This document shows, one piece after another, positions 46,861 to 60,520 of a stretch of 64,000 nt of DNA. The stretch is from contig JACBWW010000022.1 in assembly GCA_020086605.1 (NCBI GenBank), forward strand, positions 4,702,512 to 4,766,511, read 5' to 3'. Each line of letters begins with the position of its first letter. The stretch's first letter is position 1. A model generated the notes under the pieces. That model did not search any database, had not been told where the DNA came from, and saw only the letters and a list, made by a program, of their open reading frames with translations. Origin of the DNA: Lanius collurio. Lineage: Eukaryota > Chordata > Aves > Passeriformes > Laniidae. The position numbers and the translations under genes are program-made.

Positions 46861-49800
46861 TCTACCTAGTAATTCCAAGGTACTACCATGGCACTCAGGA
46901 AAACAGGCAGCTAGAAATTCTTTGGTAAATTACATATATAACATTACCGTTTTCCTAAACAAAATATTTATGTAGTTAAGATATTTTTGAGCCTCATGCT
47001 TCCATTCTCCATGAAGCCTTTACCTGGATATGCGCATTTTCACATTTTATTGTTAACATAAGATTTAAGTGCATATCTAAGGGTTTAACAATGCAACTGG
47101 AAAGCTCTCCATGGACCATGAGTCATTAGCTTCAGCTTACAGCAGATGAGCACTCAGCCTTTGGAGTAAAAACCAGGAGACTGTGCTTATTTGGGGTGGC
47201 TTGCAAGCACTGGAGGGGAGCAGTGTTGAAGGGTACAGGCCTGGCCCCCAAGGGGTCTGTGGCCATGTGGTGTCCTGGGCACATAGAGTTGCTGTATCAT
47301 CACCATGCTGGCATGTCAACCCATAAATTTATTTATTAAACAGCATCTTCACAGTTTTTTTCTCTTTTGCACATCCTAATATCCTTACATAACTTGAGAG
47401 GGCTATTCAGTATGTGTCTCAGCAGAAAATAAAAGCTAGAAAAGAAGATACAGTGCTCTTTTTCAAGACAGCCAAGGGTCAACTTCTACACTTGTAGAGT
47501 AGCAGAGGCTTTTCTACACCCCTCCCACTTGCAGTCACCAGACAGCGCTCCAGCACGGCCAGGCTGCTCACCCAGGTGCCTGTGAAAGCCATTTCAGGGC
47601 ACAGATTTAAAGGCTGCTTTTGAAAACTGGTCCACCAGGACTGACCTATGATCTCCCCAGTAGGGCCAGGCAAAGCCCTCGCAAGCTACAAGCACAAGCA
47701 GTAGGCTGAACATCCTGCACAAGCAATTTCAGTTCATCGGGGTTTCTGTGCAGGAGGATGGCACTGGGGCATGAAGAACGTGCTGATGGACAGGTAGCAG
47801 ACAGAGAGGACTCCCAGTGCCAGGGTGCCTCCAGCCCCCAGCTGCCAGCACAGGAGGTGTCACAGCTGTCACTGACAGCAGTCCTGCTGCAGAAGGGGAG
47901 GCCATGGTCCCTCTTGCCCCAGTATTTCTCATGGCACGTCAGGTTGCTGCTGTTAGCAACCCAGCCCGGGGCCAGCACAGCCACAGAGCTACTGGGCACA
48001 CCCTGCAGCTTCTTCTAGCACTGACAGATCTGTTCTAAACACATTTCCTCCTTACAGAACTCTTTAGTGGTTCTGAATAATTATTCCCTGTGATACTATT
48101 TCCCATAGTTTTAAGAGCCAGTGATACATTTTACTGCTGTCCATCTATTAGATTTTCATTTTCTCAAGAACACAAGCACTGAGAAAGGAGATGGTGCAGG
48201 CTCCCTGTGATTGTACATGAAGCACTGGCAAGAAGAACTTGCAGCAAGTTTTCATTTTCTGCTTTCCTGAGCTAAGTTTCTGGATAACTGACATCCATTT
48301 GTCAAAAGAGATTATTATGAAGTGATACCTATGAGCGTATAAGAGAAACCTATTGACTTACTGTCTCTGTGAAATTTCTTCTCAACTCTTTCCAACAGAG
48401 CTGAACACAAAGCTGGCCATGTCCCCAGGGAGCAATTCAAATAAACTTTTAAGCTAGTACCAATGCCCAACACACCTCCTTCCAGAACTGGCAAGACTTA
48501 AAGAAACCCACTGGGAAGAGCTGTACAAATGCTGCTGAGGAGAGCTGTGAGATGCACTTCCCTCTGATTTGGAGTGGCCTGTGTTCTGGGGGCCATCACA
48601 CGATGTCTGGGTGGTAGGTCACCCAGGGGATCAGTTATCATTTTCACCCATACAGACGATGTAGATCTCCTGCAAATAGCAAAACACTCTCTGCAACCTT
48701 TCATCCCCTGAATAAGAAAAGAGGACATAGAATTTCCATGACCTGCAACTGAAGGAGGTGATTACACAGCAGAGTGCAGGGCTGGCTCACAGCACACAGG
48801 GAAAGACACACACAGGTGTATTTCCCCCCTTCTATTCTGCAGAACAACCCAATGCCTTGGCAGAGGAGCAGAAAGCCGAGAGTCGGACAAACCTAAGCTT
48901 GCCACGTGCTCCAGGCAGGCTGGGCTAATCTGTGTGTGTGATGCCCTGTGCCTCCTGCCACGTGCTTTGCATGGACAGTGTGAGCAGGCTGTGGTCCCTG
49001 GCAGGCCATGGGAGGAGCCAGCTACCTGCACACCCAGAGCCCATATTATGGGAATTGCACTCTCTGATGGTAGGAAATCTCCTGACACAGGGACAGGAAA
49101 AGTTTTAGCTGTCTTTTTCCCTTGTCATCTCTGCCTGCCGTTATCCCTCCTTGCACTGGAATAAGGAGGTCAGCCAGACCCACACAATTAGAGGAAATTG
49201 TGTAAGGTTGACCTTGTACCCTGCCAGGTCCTTTCAAGCGTGGGCAGTCTTTATCAGTAGCAGCATAGAAAACAGAAGAGATGTGCTTATAGGTGGGAGA
49301 ATGAGATTGTTAAGACATTTTTTCCGCTCACTCTCCACAAACTAAGATAGTACCTCTGCCACTTGGGTGAACTTAGGTTATTCCCACTCATATCTGGCAG
49401 CCCGTGGTTTCCTCCTTCATCTTGACTTCTGCTATTTTCATTCTGTGATGTCTGTCCTTTTGCACTATTGGGAGTGGATTGTGTGTGGATCACTAACTTT
49501 TGGACAGGTCAGCTATCTCAGCCTGAGCACCACTAGATGGATACTAATAAGAGGAAACGAATACATCAAAGAAAATTCTCTCTTTTACTCCTCATATCCC
49601 TCTCCCAGGAACACTCCTTTCTTCTGCTCTTGTTGTTGCTGCCCTTTCTCAACTCTGCGTTTATGCTCGGATTTCTGCAGATGGAGCTGTACCAAGAAGA
49701 GGTGAAGATTGACTTTTTAGGTCTGCTGGAACTACACGAATGAGCCTGCGTGGAGCCTTCCCTTCAAAAGGGATCATGTAAAAGAGATAATGAATTCTAC

Positions 49801-51000
49801 AAACTGCGTACCAAATTTAACAAAACAATTAGAGCTGTGCCTGTTAGGAGACAGGTGATGGTGCTGTGGGGAACACATTGATGGAATGTGGAAGTGGCCA
49901 TTTGAAGGATGGATCTAAATCCTGTAAAGGAGGGGAGTGTCCAGTCCAATTAAGTCATTTGAGAGTTGGAGGTGGCTGTAGCTAATTTCTGGCCCACACG
50001 GATCAAGATAAGCCTACCATGTTTGTCACTTCTTGGCAGAAGTGCAGGAGCCCTGGAAGAGCTGAGCAAACACCACTTCATTTTGTACAGCTTTAGGAGA
50101 CCCAAGAGTGGAAGCCTACTGGGTAACTGTGGGTGCTGTAAGTTTGACATAAGTTTTTCCAAAGATATTGTCTAAACATAAGGTCCATTTCCCTTTATTT
50201 GGAAATGGTAGAATCTGGTACAGCATGTGACTGATCAATACATAACAATGGTGTACCTGTCCTATGCACCAACAGACCCTGTGTAGTTCATACCAGTGAC
50301 ATGAGTGAGTCAGTCATGCAGAAATGTTGGGGACCAGAGTCTCTGAGGCTACACTGATCTTGGCTGCAGACATGCATATCTTAGCTGCATTGCTGTAGCT
50401 GCCTCTGAAGGCCCAGTTTGGCTGGCAAAATCTCAGCTACCAATGGTAATCCCTGAAAAGAAAGTGCTCCAGCCTGGCTGTCAGGCTGGTTCACAATAGC
50501 TGCAATTAAGAAAAAACATCCTTTACCATCAAAAGGAGAAACTGGATTTGGAATCAACAGGATACAATAACCTGGATTCCCAAAACATTGTTTCTATGGT
50601 ACTTTGAGGATTGCCAGGGCAGAAAGCCAGCATCTCACATGGCAGGAGGAATGTGCCTGTTTCTGCTGCACTGGTAGATTACAGGAGACAAGGCTCTAAA
50701 GCTGAGAAATTTGGTGGTTTGGACCCATGAATTCAAAGTAGTTTGGCCCTGGGAACTTTGTGCAAGTTTGTTTGCATTGGGACCTAAGATGCTTTCCTAA
50801 AGCAATTTGAGTTACTTTCTTTGGAAACACATGAAGACAAAAATATCCCACATGGCAAAGGTCTACCAGGCCACCAAGCATTCAGTAGGGCCTGGGGAAG
50901 AGGGTGGCAAATATGCTGATTTCCAGAAACTGAGTCAGTTTGTGGGATAATTAAGGAAGAACACAACTCTTGCCTAACCCCTTCCTGATCTCTTGGCTTT
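46861..51000. other. Upstream flank, no gene recognised
   Basis: A minus frame of 117 codons at 47646-47999 contains a short Cys/Trp-bearing stretch but no recognised domain; it lies in moderate-GC DNA overlapped by other frames. Nothing else supportable. Confidence 0.5.
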
Positions 51001-51003
51001 TGC

Positions 51004-51021
51004 TTTTTTTTTTTTTTTTTT
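51004..51021. repeat. T18 homopolymer
   Basis: Eighteen consecutive T followed by AATTTAAG. Confidence 0.9.
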
Positions 51022-51399
51022 AATTTAAGTATCAGCCACAAGAACAGTAGTGTGGCACAAGATAAAAAGATACCTGAGCTGCACTCAGTCCAACCCAAAG
51101 TGCTCACCCTGCCTAGGATACATTAACAGGCCTGGGCACAGGAAGCAATTGCTGGAGGTGCCATGATCTGCAAAGGAGCCCTGAGACACCAGCTCACATC
51201 AGAGAGCCTGGATTAGACACAGTGGAGAGAAGCAAACCAGAAGTGCATGACAAATTAATGGCTTTGCAATTTGCCACTACAGCAATGGTGTGAGTTCAGG
51301 TATGAAGACCAGGCTGTCTGGTACCAGCCTCAAGGCACTCTGGGCAGATAACATGTGCAACATGTTCTTGAAAGACACAGCCTTCAGAAATAGCTTTCA

Positions 51400-51730
51400 A
51401 ATCTGTTTTCAAAAGCAGTAAGTCCATTTAAACTAATGATTCTAATTAATTAAGCATAATTTATTATCTTAGCAAACAAGTGAGTGCACAAACACCAAGG
51501 TTCGGTGACCAGTTGCTTCCTAGATTTCTTTATGCACAGGGCATTTGTTGAAAGCTGTTTTAATGGCCTGTGCTAAGTAAAATGGAACAATCCTTCCATT
51601 AGTGCAATTTGGAGATGGCATCTCACTTGTGGTTTCTGCTTTTCAGATGCTTTAATAACTACAGCCCTTATTAAGTCCCAGCATCGAGGATTCGCTCCAC
51701 GTCTGGTTATTAACAAGCCAGTGGGAAGTT
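51400..51730. promoter_or_regulatory. Candidate conserved non-coding block upstream
   Basis: AT-rich, repeat-free and rich in TAAT/ATTA cores (TCTAATTAATTAAGC, TTATTAAC), with isolated CpGs retained (GGTTCGGTGACC, CATCGAGGATTCGC, CCACGTC). Same reasoning as for the intronic block; no direct conservation evidence. Confidence 0.3.
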
Positions 51731-54700
51731 CTGTCGGACTCACAGGGCACTGCTGGGAACGGGAGCCAGCTCAGGCATCTCCTCCCCAGGGCTGTACGTC
51801 ACCTTACAGCCATACCCCGCAACAGGCAGCACGGATATAACACAGCATACTTGGATCAAAGGCAGCTGTGCCCTGTGGCAGCACAGGGGCAGGGCACAGT
51901 CACAGGGCAGGGCACTGGCTGCGTTCCCAAAGAGGAACTGCCAGCTTCTCCCGCGGCTGTGCAGGTACCTCCTCCTGAAACCCTATGCCCGTGCTGAAGC
52001 TGGCCAAGCAGCCACTCACCAGCTCATTCTGCGGCCTCCTGCCATCACCCACTTCAGCACAACAGCCCAGCAGCCCCAGCCTTCACTATGTACTTTTGGC
52101 TCATGTTTGGGTTTTCAAATACAAGTTTCATGCCATATTTCAAAGACTAACCACCAATCACCTCTGACACCGCTTGCTTTTAAAACCTCATTCAATATTT
52201 TTATGTGCCACGTATTTTCCCTGGGGGTTTTACTGAGAAATTATGGTAGATTTAAATTTTTTCAACACAATTATTCTTCTGAATGTTTTCTGCTAGTTGA
52301 AAAGTAGTACATGGGGAAAAAACCCCACCAAGTTCAAATTTGACCACTGGTGATGCCATGAAGATTTTTTGCCTTTTCTTTTATACTCCTTATATCCCTT
52401 TTTACAACTTCTGTATTCTTAGAGCTTTTTGCCTACATTCTTGGACTTGTTTATCAAACTAGGAGACTAAACATTTTAGAAACTTCATAGTTAGGGATCA
52501 GTGTGCCCCAGACCACAAGGTTCTCTCCAGAACACATTCTGTAAACTAAGACAGAACCATCCCAGGGAAGGTTCCTTGGGGAGGCGGGCTCATTCAAGTC
52601 TCTTTTGAGGAATTTTTGATAGATATGCTAATTAGTAAGACCTATAATGTTATACCAGATCTTTTGAGGGTGTGCATTGTGGTGTGCATTTCAGTGCATT
52701 TGACCCAGACGAGTGCACCTAAGGATCCTTAAAATAAATACCAAGACAAAGTCCCTTTTTCCCCTTTCTAAATATGTTTGACTCTTGATTTTAAGACCAA
52801 GAAATGGCCTCACTGGGGTCAGAAAACCTCCTCCCACATGGGTGGTCCCATCCTTGTGTTGAGGAACTCACAACTGCCCGATCATGGCAGGTACCTCAGC
52901 CCAGCCAACTTTCTTCATTTGTGATCTAACACAGGTATTGCAGCACATGCAAAAGCAGGATACTCAGTTCACTGAAGAAGGTGATACGCAATTTTTTTAA
53001 CAGCACCAGTGGAAATGTTTCCATCTCCAAATTTTTTCTGTGCTCATCAACCCTTCCTGCCCAAAGCAGGGAGGTCAAGGCTGTTTTCCAAACATCTCTG
53101 CTGACAGACAAGGTAGGTAGAAATGTGCATCTTGGAATGATTTTGGTGCAGACTCCAGGAAGACCTCAGGAGGACCTTGGACAAAGAATTGCCTCTCATC
53201 CCAGCAGTACCAGTAGGAAGCACAGCTGGCTTCAGCTGTCACTGTGTCACTAGGGCAGGCTGCAGGCCACTACAGCCCCTAATTGCCCATGCAGAGTTGA
53301 GCCAAAATTTATGAAAACTAACCCAGACCACTTCATCCGAAAGCAGCATGAAAACATTCATATGTTCCCACATGGGCCCCTCTGCGGGAGGGAACAGACA
53401 TCGAGGACTGGGAAAATAATTCTGACAAGGAGATGTCACCTGGGTTTGCCTCTATCCCACCAAACCCTAGTTCATCAGGTCCAGCAGTCATTTTTTAGAG
53501 GCATTGGCTGTCTTGGGCCTGCCCATAGCAAGCCCCCACATCTTGCCAAGCTCCTGTGGCAGCACAGCCCTCCTGCTGGCCCCCACTCGACCACCCCCGC
53601 GTCTCCAAGCTCTTCCCGTTTGCTAACATTCCCATTAACTGGTAATGACTGCCATTTAGAAAACATATTTCCTCCCACATGGTTCCAGAGGGGTTTGCAA
53701 ACTGAGCGACAAGAGCTCAGCAGGGACTGCTCTGCTCTCTGGGGTGAAGCATCAAGGCGGCTCCAGGGTGCACTGCAGCCCAGAAGTCCCACGCACCAGC
53801 ACTGCTGTGGGACAGGGCTGATCCCAGCAAGGGGCTTGGCCCTGGGGACAGATTCCTGCATGCAGAACACCAACTTCAGTCGGAACTTCGGAAGTCGGCT
53901 CCAACTGGACAAGAAAGCCCCAGGCAGGAGCAGTTACTGGTGTCCCCAGGCAGGACTGCATCCCAGTGTGGTCGGTGCCCGGTGGGCAGAGGCTGCCCAG
54001 GGACCACCTGTGCCGTGAGGGGCTTGGCACGGTAGGTTTGCAGCACTCACTGTCCCACACCTGTTACGGGGCAGAGAGAGCTGGCGAGACAAGAACCGTG
54101 ACAAACTTCGGCTACTTTCCTAATTTTCTGAATGTCCAGCCATTATGTGTTTATTTCAAATTCCTTGCCATGGAGTCATTATGCATTCAGGTGGAGAGGA
54201 AAGTGAGCTCCACAGGAGGCTGACAGTAATTCTGCATTAGTTAAGCATTAGCTGACAGACGTACAAAGCAAAGCCATTACTCCTGTCAGCCGCTCTGTCC
54301 CAACTCCTGTCCCCATTGTGGAGCTCCTCCAACCATCAGCTCCAGAGCACCATATAAATGCAGGAATGGAAGCCTGGCAAGAGGTGGGTGGGGGGTGGGT
54401 AGAGGAGAGGGGCCAGTCATAATTAGAGGTGAATGAAAGTGGGGGGAAGGATTTCGTCTGGAACACAGTTTGGCAAAGTGTTACCATTACTTTTATTTAT
54501 TTCAGTGCTTTTCTGTTGAAGCAATGTCATGGATACAAACCTCTCCTAAAGCACACTGGCCATTTAGAGCAGGCATGCCAGAAGCAATGCTTACATAGAC
54601 TTCAGGTTGCTAAATATTTGAATTTATTTGAAATTCATCCCATTAGTAATGATATTGTAAAACCACAAGAAGTCCCTAGAAAATTTGGCCTCCAAATAAT

Positions 54701-57700
54701 TTTGACTAAATCACTTACTACATGCAAATCAGTAAGTACTATTAATAGCAAAAGAAATACATGAAGAGATCACAGAGTACAGCTAGGATCCGGATTGTAT
54801 AAGAGATCAATGCTGCCTTTCTGCAGAGTAAACTTTAAAAAACATTAAATATATAGAAAATCAATGCAAATTACAATTTCCTATGATTACTGTTATTGGG
54901 TGCAAAATCAAGGATACATGGAGCAAATAATTAATTCTGCATAGCATTTATTTAGCCCTCCATGATCAGCCTGTCTGAGCCCTCAGCAAGCCTGAGGACT
55001 GTCCCATCACCAGGACCCTGCAGTTCAGAAACATCCTCAGAGCTATCAGTAAGAATTCCAGTGTGGCAGAAGATCAAACTGGTGTCTTGGACAAGTCCTT
55101 GTCTGAAAGGCAGAGCAAGTCTCATATAAGTCCTTCCTATTGCATTCTATTTAATGCAGAATTATGTCCAGGAACCTAAATAGCAGATTATAAGACATTT
55201 AAAGACATAATAAGGCCAAAGAATCCAGAACCGCCCACAGCCCTCCATTCTTGCTGTTTACCAGATGATGTCCATGTGACATCCATGCTAAAAGCTTTTA
55301 CACAAACCAATGCAAAGACAAAGTCAGAACAGGACCCACATTTCCTGTGTATCAGTTTGTGTGAGGGCCCCCACAAGTACAGAAAATAAGGTCCAGGAAG
55401 AAGTAGAATTTACCACTCTCTATGATCCTGGTGAGACTCAGCTGAATACTGACATTCAAACATCTTAACAAGATCTGCTGAACTTTCAGTGCAATTAAAT
55501 CCTCCTGGTACCTCCTGGTGCTATTTTTGCCCCAAATACTGTCAATGCTGTGCAGATTCAGTCCTCTCCCTCTCTGTGGGCAGACAGTGTCAGCAGTGAG
55601 GACGTTTCCCTTTAAAAGCACCTCAGAACAGCTTTTGTCTGTTTTTACTTTCTTCCATAAATGGGCCATACAACAAGAAGGAAGGGACAATGGCTGACAA
55701 AGTGGCACCTGGATGGCTGCGTGCACCTGAGTCCCCCAACAGTACCAAGCTGCCTGCAAGGCTGCTCTAGGGGTGCCCCAAAGTCCAGCAGCTCAAGCCA
55801 TAACAAAACCTTTCTGTGAACTAAGCTAATAGCAGAGGAGAAAAGAACAGTGTATTTTAAGAACCAGAAACCTTCTATAGTATCTCTTCAGTTTTAAATT
55901 TAAATCTAATTCAGAGATCAAAGACCCTTTAGTCTAGCCCATGCCTTTAGGATCTCTATGGAAAGGCACAGAACAAACCTCACACCCACTGGACTTTCTA
56001 ATGATCCTGCAGGGCTTCTTGCCCAACACTCGATGCCTGTTTTACTTTGTCTCTCCCCCCACTTTTAACTACTTCGACATCACCCAACTTTTAATGACTG
56101 ACTTCAATATTTTATTGCCCTATACCACCTTCTGTTAAACCACCCTTTATAATTTCTCTCCTGCCTGTTAGACACTCCCCCTTAATAAATTATTAAAGCC
56201 TGTATTTAGATCACAGAAGCAAAGGAATTAGATTACATTGATCCACAGCAATTTGCTCTGAAACAATTCCTTCATGAAACAACATCCCTCCCATGCTTCA
56301 TTCACATCGAACCTCAATATTGAAATCTCACCTCCAACATTTCCTGGGAGTCAGAATGGGCAGGGGGAAGGGGCACACTGCATGGTGGGGATACTCAGCA
56401 TGGCCACATCCCCACTGGACTTTGCAGTGTGAAAGGAGGCCCCCACAGTGAGGATTACCAAACTTGAGAAGGGGTACTTCCTCCTTTTGGCATCCCATTT
56501 CTCTTTGGCAGTATTTTCCTTAAAGAAGAGACCAGAAGGAATTCTAATTATTTCCAAGACTTCCCTGAAATCCTAATGTCTCCTCACCGCCCTGCACGCT
56601 GGCTCAGGTGGCTGTGGTACCTTCCCAGTGACAGTGTGCTGACACAGGCCCGTGTGATGGCAGCATAACCACGTCCCACAGCACTGCAGTGGGGACAGGC
56701 AGATGTGCATGAGGCTCTCAAATGCAAAAGCACTGGGGAGAGATTGTAAGGCAACTTTATCCATTTTAATCCATAGATAAATGTGCCTCCCAAACCTCGT
56801 CATTCTCCAAAACATTCCAGGTATCCGCATCCATTTTTGACATAGCAATTTATTTTCAAACAGAAACCAGCAAAACAGACAGCAAAGTGTGACCTGCAGG
56901 GTACCATAAATGAACACTAATGGTACCAAAACCAGCTTGTGCCTCCATGGAGCTTGTAGTTCTGCCATTGGGGGGCTGAGGTACCCCATCCCACAGGGAA
57001 GGCTGGCACTAGCAGGCAAGTGAGGGCAACTGCCAGAGTCCCACCTCCTTCTGAAAGGGATGGGGCCCTCACAGGTGCTGATGAGCCCAGCTGAGCCCAG
57101 TGCCCACCTCTGAGATGGGCCCTGCACTGAGGGCTAATTGCAGATGACACACTACACAGGCAAAATCCACTTAGCTTCAACAACTTGCCTCTGTGGGGAA
57201 ATTCATCTTGATCCAGCTCAGTGTATTCAAAGCAGAATAGCTATTTCTGACCAACCAAATCCGTTATCAACCTTATTCCAAGCTCTAAAATTAGCCCAGG
57301 CTGAAAGTACAGATGAAGACTAACATTAATCAGGTAATTCAGTTTGGGCCTAAGCATGGGAGGTGACTTTGCATACCAGTGGGATGGAGGATTGTTTTCC
57401 ACAGTGAGAAATTATTCCACTTCTCAGAGGCTGCATTTTTTCCAGGGCAGACAGGCCCAGGACATTGGCATGAGACACCCTGCATTGCCAGGCCAGCACA
57501 TAATACATCAGCAGCACAGGGGGTCCTGCCTTCATAGGACTGAGGTGCAGCTCCAGACCCTTTGCTGAGGGGCTGCTGGATGTGTTAATGTCCCCCAGCA
57601 GCCCTGGTGCACCCCTCAGCCAGGTGACCTTCCAGACATAGCCATGCTCCACCCTGTGGAGAAAGGAGCAAATATTTTTCTCCTGACACTTCTCAGTTCT

Positions 57701-58900
57701 CCAGTAAGATATTAAAAGGGATTGGTTTCTTTATAAAAATCAGCAAGAATAATTGCAGAGCTGGACAAAATAGCAGCAGTCAGGGCACCTTGCTCTGTTG
57801 CACAGAGCTCAGCACTGTGTGGCTGGCTGGCCTGCATGGCACTCGCCCTGCAGAGCACAATTATGCTGATTTTGTTAACATCCCACATCAAAAAATGAAA
57901 TTAAACTCTTTCCTTCAGAGTCCCATTTGAGGCTTGTGAGCAAAGAGTTTTCAAGCCCACTTTGCCATTGTGGGAAGACAGGAGAGAACCCAGTGTGCCA
58001 AAGGAGGAGGTTTCTAACTTGGGGAATTTTGGAGAAAAACAGCTGTTTAAGTGCTATTGCATTTATCAAATCTTTTAACAGCAATTTTGAGGAGCTTGTT
58101 AATAGATGAGCCAGTCTGCATTTGCTTCATTTATCATAGCAAATCAAAATTACACACAATTTTCTACAGGATCTGTATCATTTAGGTAGGCATAGTGCTT
58201 CCTGCACAGGAGGTGGAGTGTTCCTGGTTACCTGCCTGCCACTGCCCCTGCACACTGAAGTCATTCCTCTGGAGACAGGCTGGGGTGGTGGGCAGAGCCA
58301 GGGGGGTTTGTTTGGTTTTGGGGCAGTTTTGTTTCCTTGTTTTTAAAACTCAGAGGTAGCTAACAAAGAGTATCCATTTCTCACCGAAATCTAATTCAAT
58401 GTTTAAATGGAAATTTCCATCTTTTAAATAAAATTTTTAAATAAAATATAAATGCTCCAGGTAGGAAGTTGAACAAAGAAACTGCAACCCAGAAACAACT
58501 TTCAATCTCTCTTCTTCCAAGTTCATCTCCACAAGCTCTCAGTGGCAGAACAGTTGGAGCACAGATGCAAAACTAGAAGACTACCTTTGATTTTTCCCAA
58601 ACAAATCAACTTTAAATCAAAATTCCAGTTTAATCAAGCGAGGGCTGGTGATTTCCTCAGCCTCGTGGTGCTTCTGGGCCTTCCTGTGCCTCATGGCTGG
58701 CTCCATGGCTGCGGCTCTCGCCCACCGTCCCCGACCCACCACACACAGCCCCGGCTGCTCTGATTGATGCTTTCAGGATACGGGAAGGGGACTGTGCGGG
58801 ATACCCCTCAGCCTGGGGAAGGAAGTCCTCTGTCATGCAGCTCTGTTTTTCCTTTCTGTTCTTTCTGTAATCATCTGCCAGAGCAGGCTCCATACTGAAT
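51731..58900. other. Upstream flank, no gene recognised
   Basis: A 235-codon plus frame at 53311-54018 and overlapping minus frames lie in a GC-rich part and show no domain. One G-quadruplex motif is listed. No RNA gene or repeat family recognised. Confidence 0.5.
54386..54412 (+). other. G-quadruplex motif
   Basis: GGG-T-GGGGGG-T-GGG, then a 9-base loop, then GGGG. Four G tracts with loops of 1, 1 and 9 fit the usual quadruplex rule on the plus strand. Confidence 0.65.
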
Positions 58901-59089
58901 GGTTAAAAATACCATAGGATACGGTACTGGTACAGATGGATAGCAGGGAAACAATACAGCCCTTCCATCACGTTTTTACTGACATAGGAATCCCGACCTA
59001 TATGAGAACCATCCCAACCGAGCCGAACAATGCTCAGACGCATTATTTTAATTTCCTTTCTTGCTTTTACCCAGCTCCTTTCTTTTCCG

Positions 59090-59420
59090 AAGGCTCCCAG
59101 AAGCCAAATCGGTCCTGCAGCGCCAGGATCCTGCTGGCCGCTGCCCGCCCCCCCGGCAGGGGTGTTGTTGAGCCCGCCTTGCCCGCGCTCCGTGCCGTCC
59201 CGGCCCGCCCTCACGGCGCGGGCTCCCCGCGAACATTCCAGCCGGGAAAGGCCGCGCTGAGGGCGCCATTCCAGCCCCGCCGGCTGCCCGGAGCGCCGCT
59301 GCCCCCTGCCGGGCACGGGCGGCAGCGCAGGCGGCAGCGCGGGGGCCGGGCAGTGACCTGCGGGCACCGCCCCGCCGGGCCCGGCCGGGCACGGGGCTCT
59401 GGGGCCAGGGAGGCACGCTC
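59090..59420. promoter_or_regulatory. Upstream CpG island (core), about 34 kb from the gene promoter
   Basis: Very GC-rich and CpG-dense over about 330 bp, with a CpG-moderate shoulder to about 59.95 kb. A 264-codon plus frame (58936-59730) runs through it but is Arg/Pro/Ala/Gly-rich with no domain and is probably chance. The island may mark a lncRNA or neighbouring-gene promoter. I looked for the first exon of CNEP1R1, the expected neighbour on this side from mammalian order as I recall it, and did not find it. Confidence 0.6.
59298..59312 (-). promoter_or_regulatory. Strong CTCF-type motif
   Basis: The minus strand reads CCGGCAGGGGGCAGC, which fits the CTCF core (CCASYAGRKGGCRSY) at all but one position. 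It sits inside the CpG island. Occupancy cannot be known from sequence. Confidence 0.55.
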
Positions 59421-59891
59421 AAGGAGTGGGGTTCTCCTCTTCGTCCAGCTGCAGGGGCACTTCCCCCTCCCCGGGGCTGCACCCGTGGGCTCTGCAAAGC
59501 CAGCACGCCCCAAGGGCACGGGCAGTCTCTGGGTTTCCTGCAGGTTTTGTCTTAACCTGCAACTCCACTTGTCCGGGCTCTCCCAAAGCTCTGAAGTAAA
59601 GCCAGGCCCACCGAGTGCTGCTCCTGCCTGGCAACGCCTATCAGAAACGTCCCAAACAGCCCTCCAACTTCCTGCTTGTCGTGACGACCCACTCGCATCC
59701 CCCAGTCACTTCAAGCCCCAACTTTCCTAACCCTCACCGCCCTTTCCCGCAAAGCTGGAGAGCTAGTACCGGGCCCCCTGCGAGCAGGGGCCGGAGGCAG
59801 CAGAGCGCACAGGTGCATTCGTGTGCCAACAACTTGAAAAGTCGCGGAGCAGACAATTTGTGTGAAGAGCTGTTTTCCCCTTCTTCCCGCC

Positions 59892-59899
59892 TTACGTCA
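59892..59899 (+). promoter_or_regulatory. CRE/ATF-type site
   Basis: TTACGTCA is a close variant of the cAMP response element TGACGTCA and carries the CpG expected of a promoter-associated site. It lies in the right shoulder of the island. Confidence 0.4.
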
Positions 59900-60355
59900 C
59901 TGCTTAAGGACGCCAGGCATGTTGCATCCCTCTGAAGGAAAGACTCGGCGCTGGAGAAAACAAAGGCACTGAAGGAGCGAGCTCAGGAAAAGAGCGACAA
60001 CCCCAGCTGGATAGGCGGAAGCCACTTACAACCCCTCCGGCTATTGCCAGGTCCATCGTTAGATTACCTATTACATACTCTGCCATTCAGCCAGGTGACT
60101 TCTCGGAAGAACTTAACCCCTTGGAGTTAAAAATTGTGGAAAAAGCATCAGAGAAACATCATATCAACAGTGGTTTCGGCAAGACCTAACAAGGAAAAGA
60201 AAAAAAAAAAGTAAAAAGAGAAGTCCCTCATTTAATAGGTACAGCCCTGGAACTTGAGGCACATTACTTCATTGTCAGAAGGGGTAAAAAACTTCCCAGT
60301 TATTTGATGGCTTTCCTCTGCCAAGGTAGCTGGACACTTATCACATCCAAAAAAC

Positions 60356-60520
60356 TTTTGTTTGTTTGTTTGTGGGGGTTTTGTTTTTTTTTTTTTGGTT
60401 TGGTTTGGTTTTTTGTTTGTTTTGTTTTTTGTGGGTTTTTTTGGTGTTTGGTTTGGTTTTCTTTTTTTTTTTGTTTGTTTTGGGTTTGTTTTTGTTTTTT
60501 TGTTTTGTTTTTTTTTGTGA
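60356..60520. repeat. T/G-rich low-complexity tract
   Basis: About 165 bases made only of T and G apart from a single C near 60460, built of TTTG, TTTTG, GGTTT and T runs. Minus reading is (CAAA/CCAAA)n, a common kind of bird simple repeat. Frames here are poly-Phe/Leu/Val artefacts. Confidence 0.9.

Noticed and set aside
47646..47999. 117-codon minus frame with a Cys/Trp-bearing stretch
   Set aside because: Looked briefly like an extracellular domain, but Cys spacing fits no family I know and other frames overlap it.
53311..54018. 235-codon plus frame
   Set aside because: GC-rich local composition, three overlapping minus frames and no domain.
58936..59730. 264-codon plus frame through the 59-kb island
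   Set aside because: No recognisable domain, Arg/Pro/Ala-rich and overlapped by open frames on the other strand.
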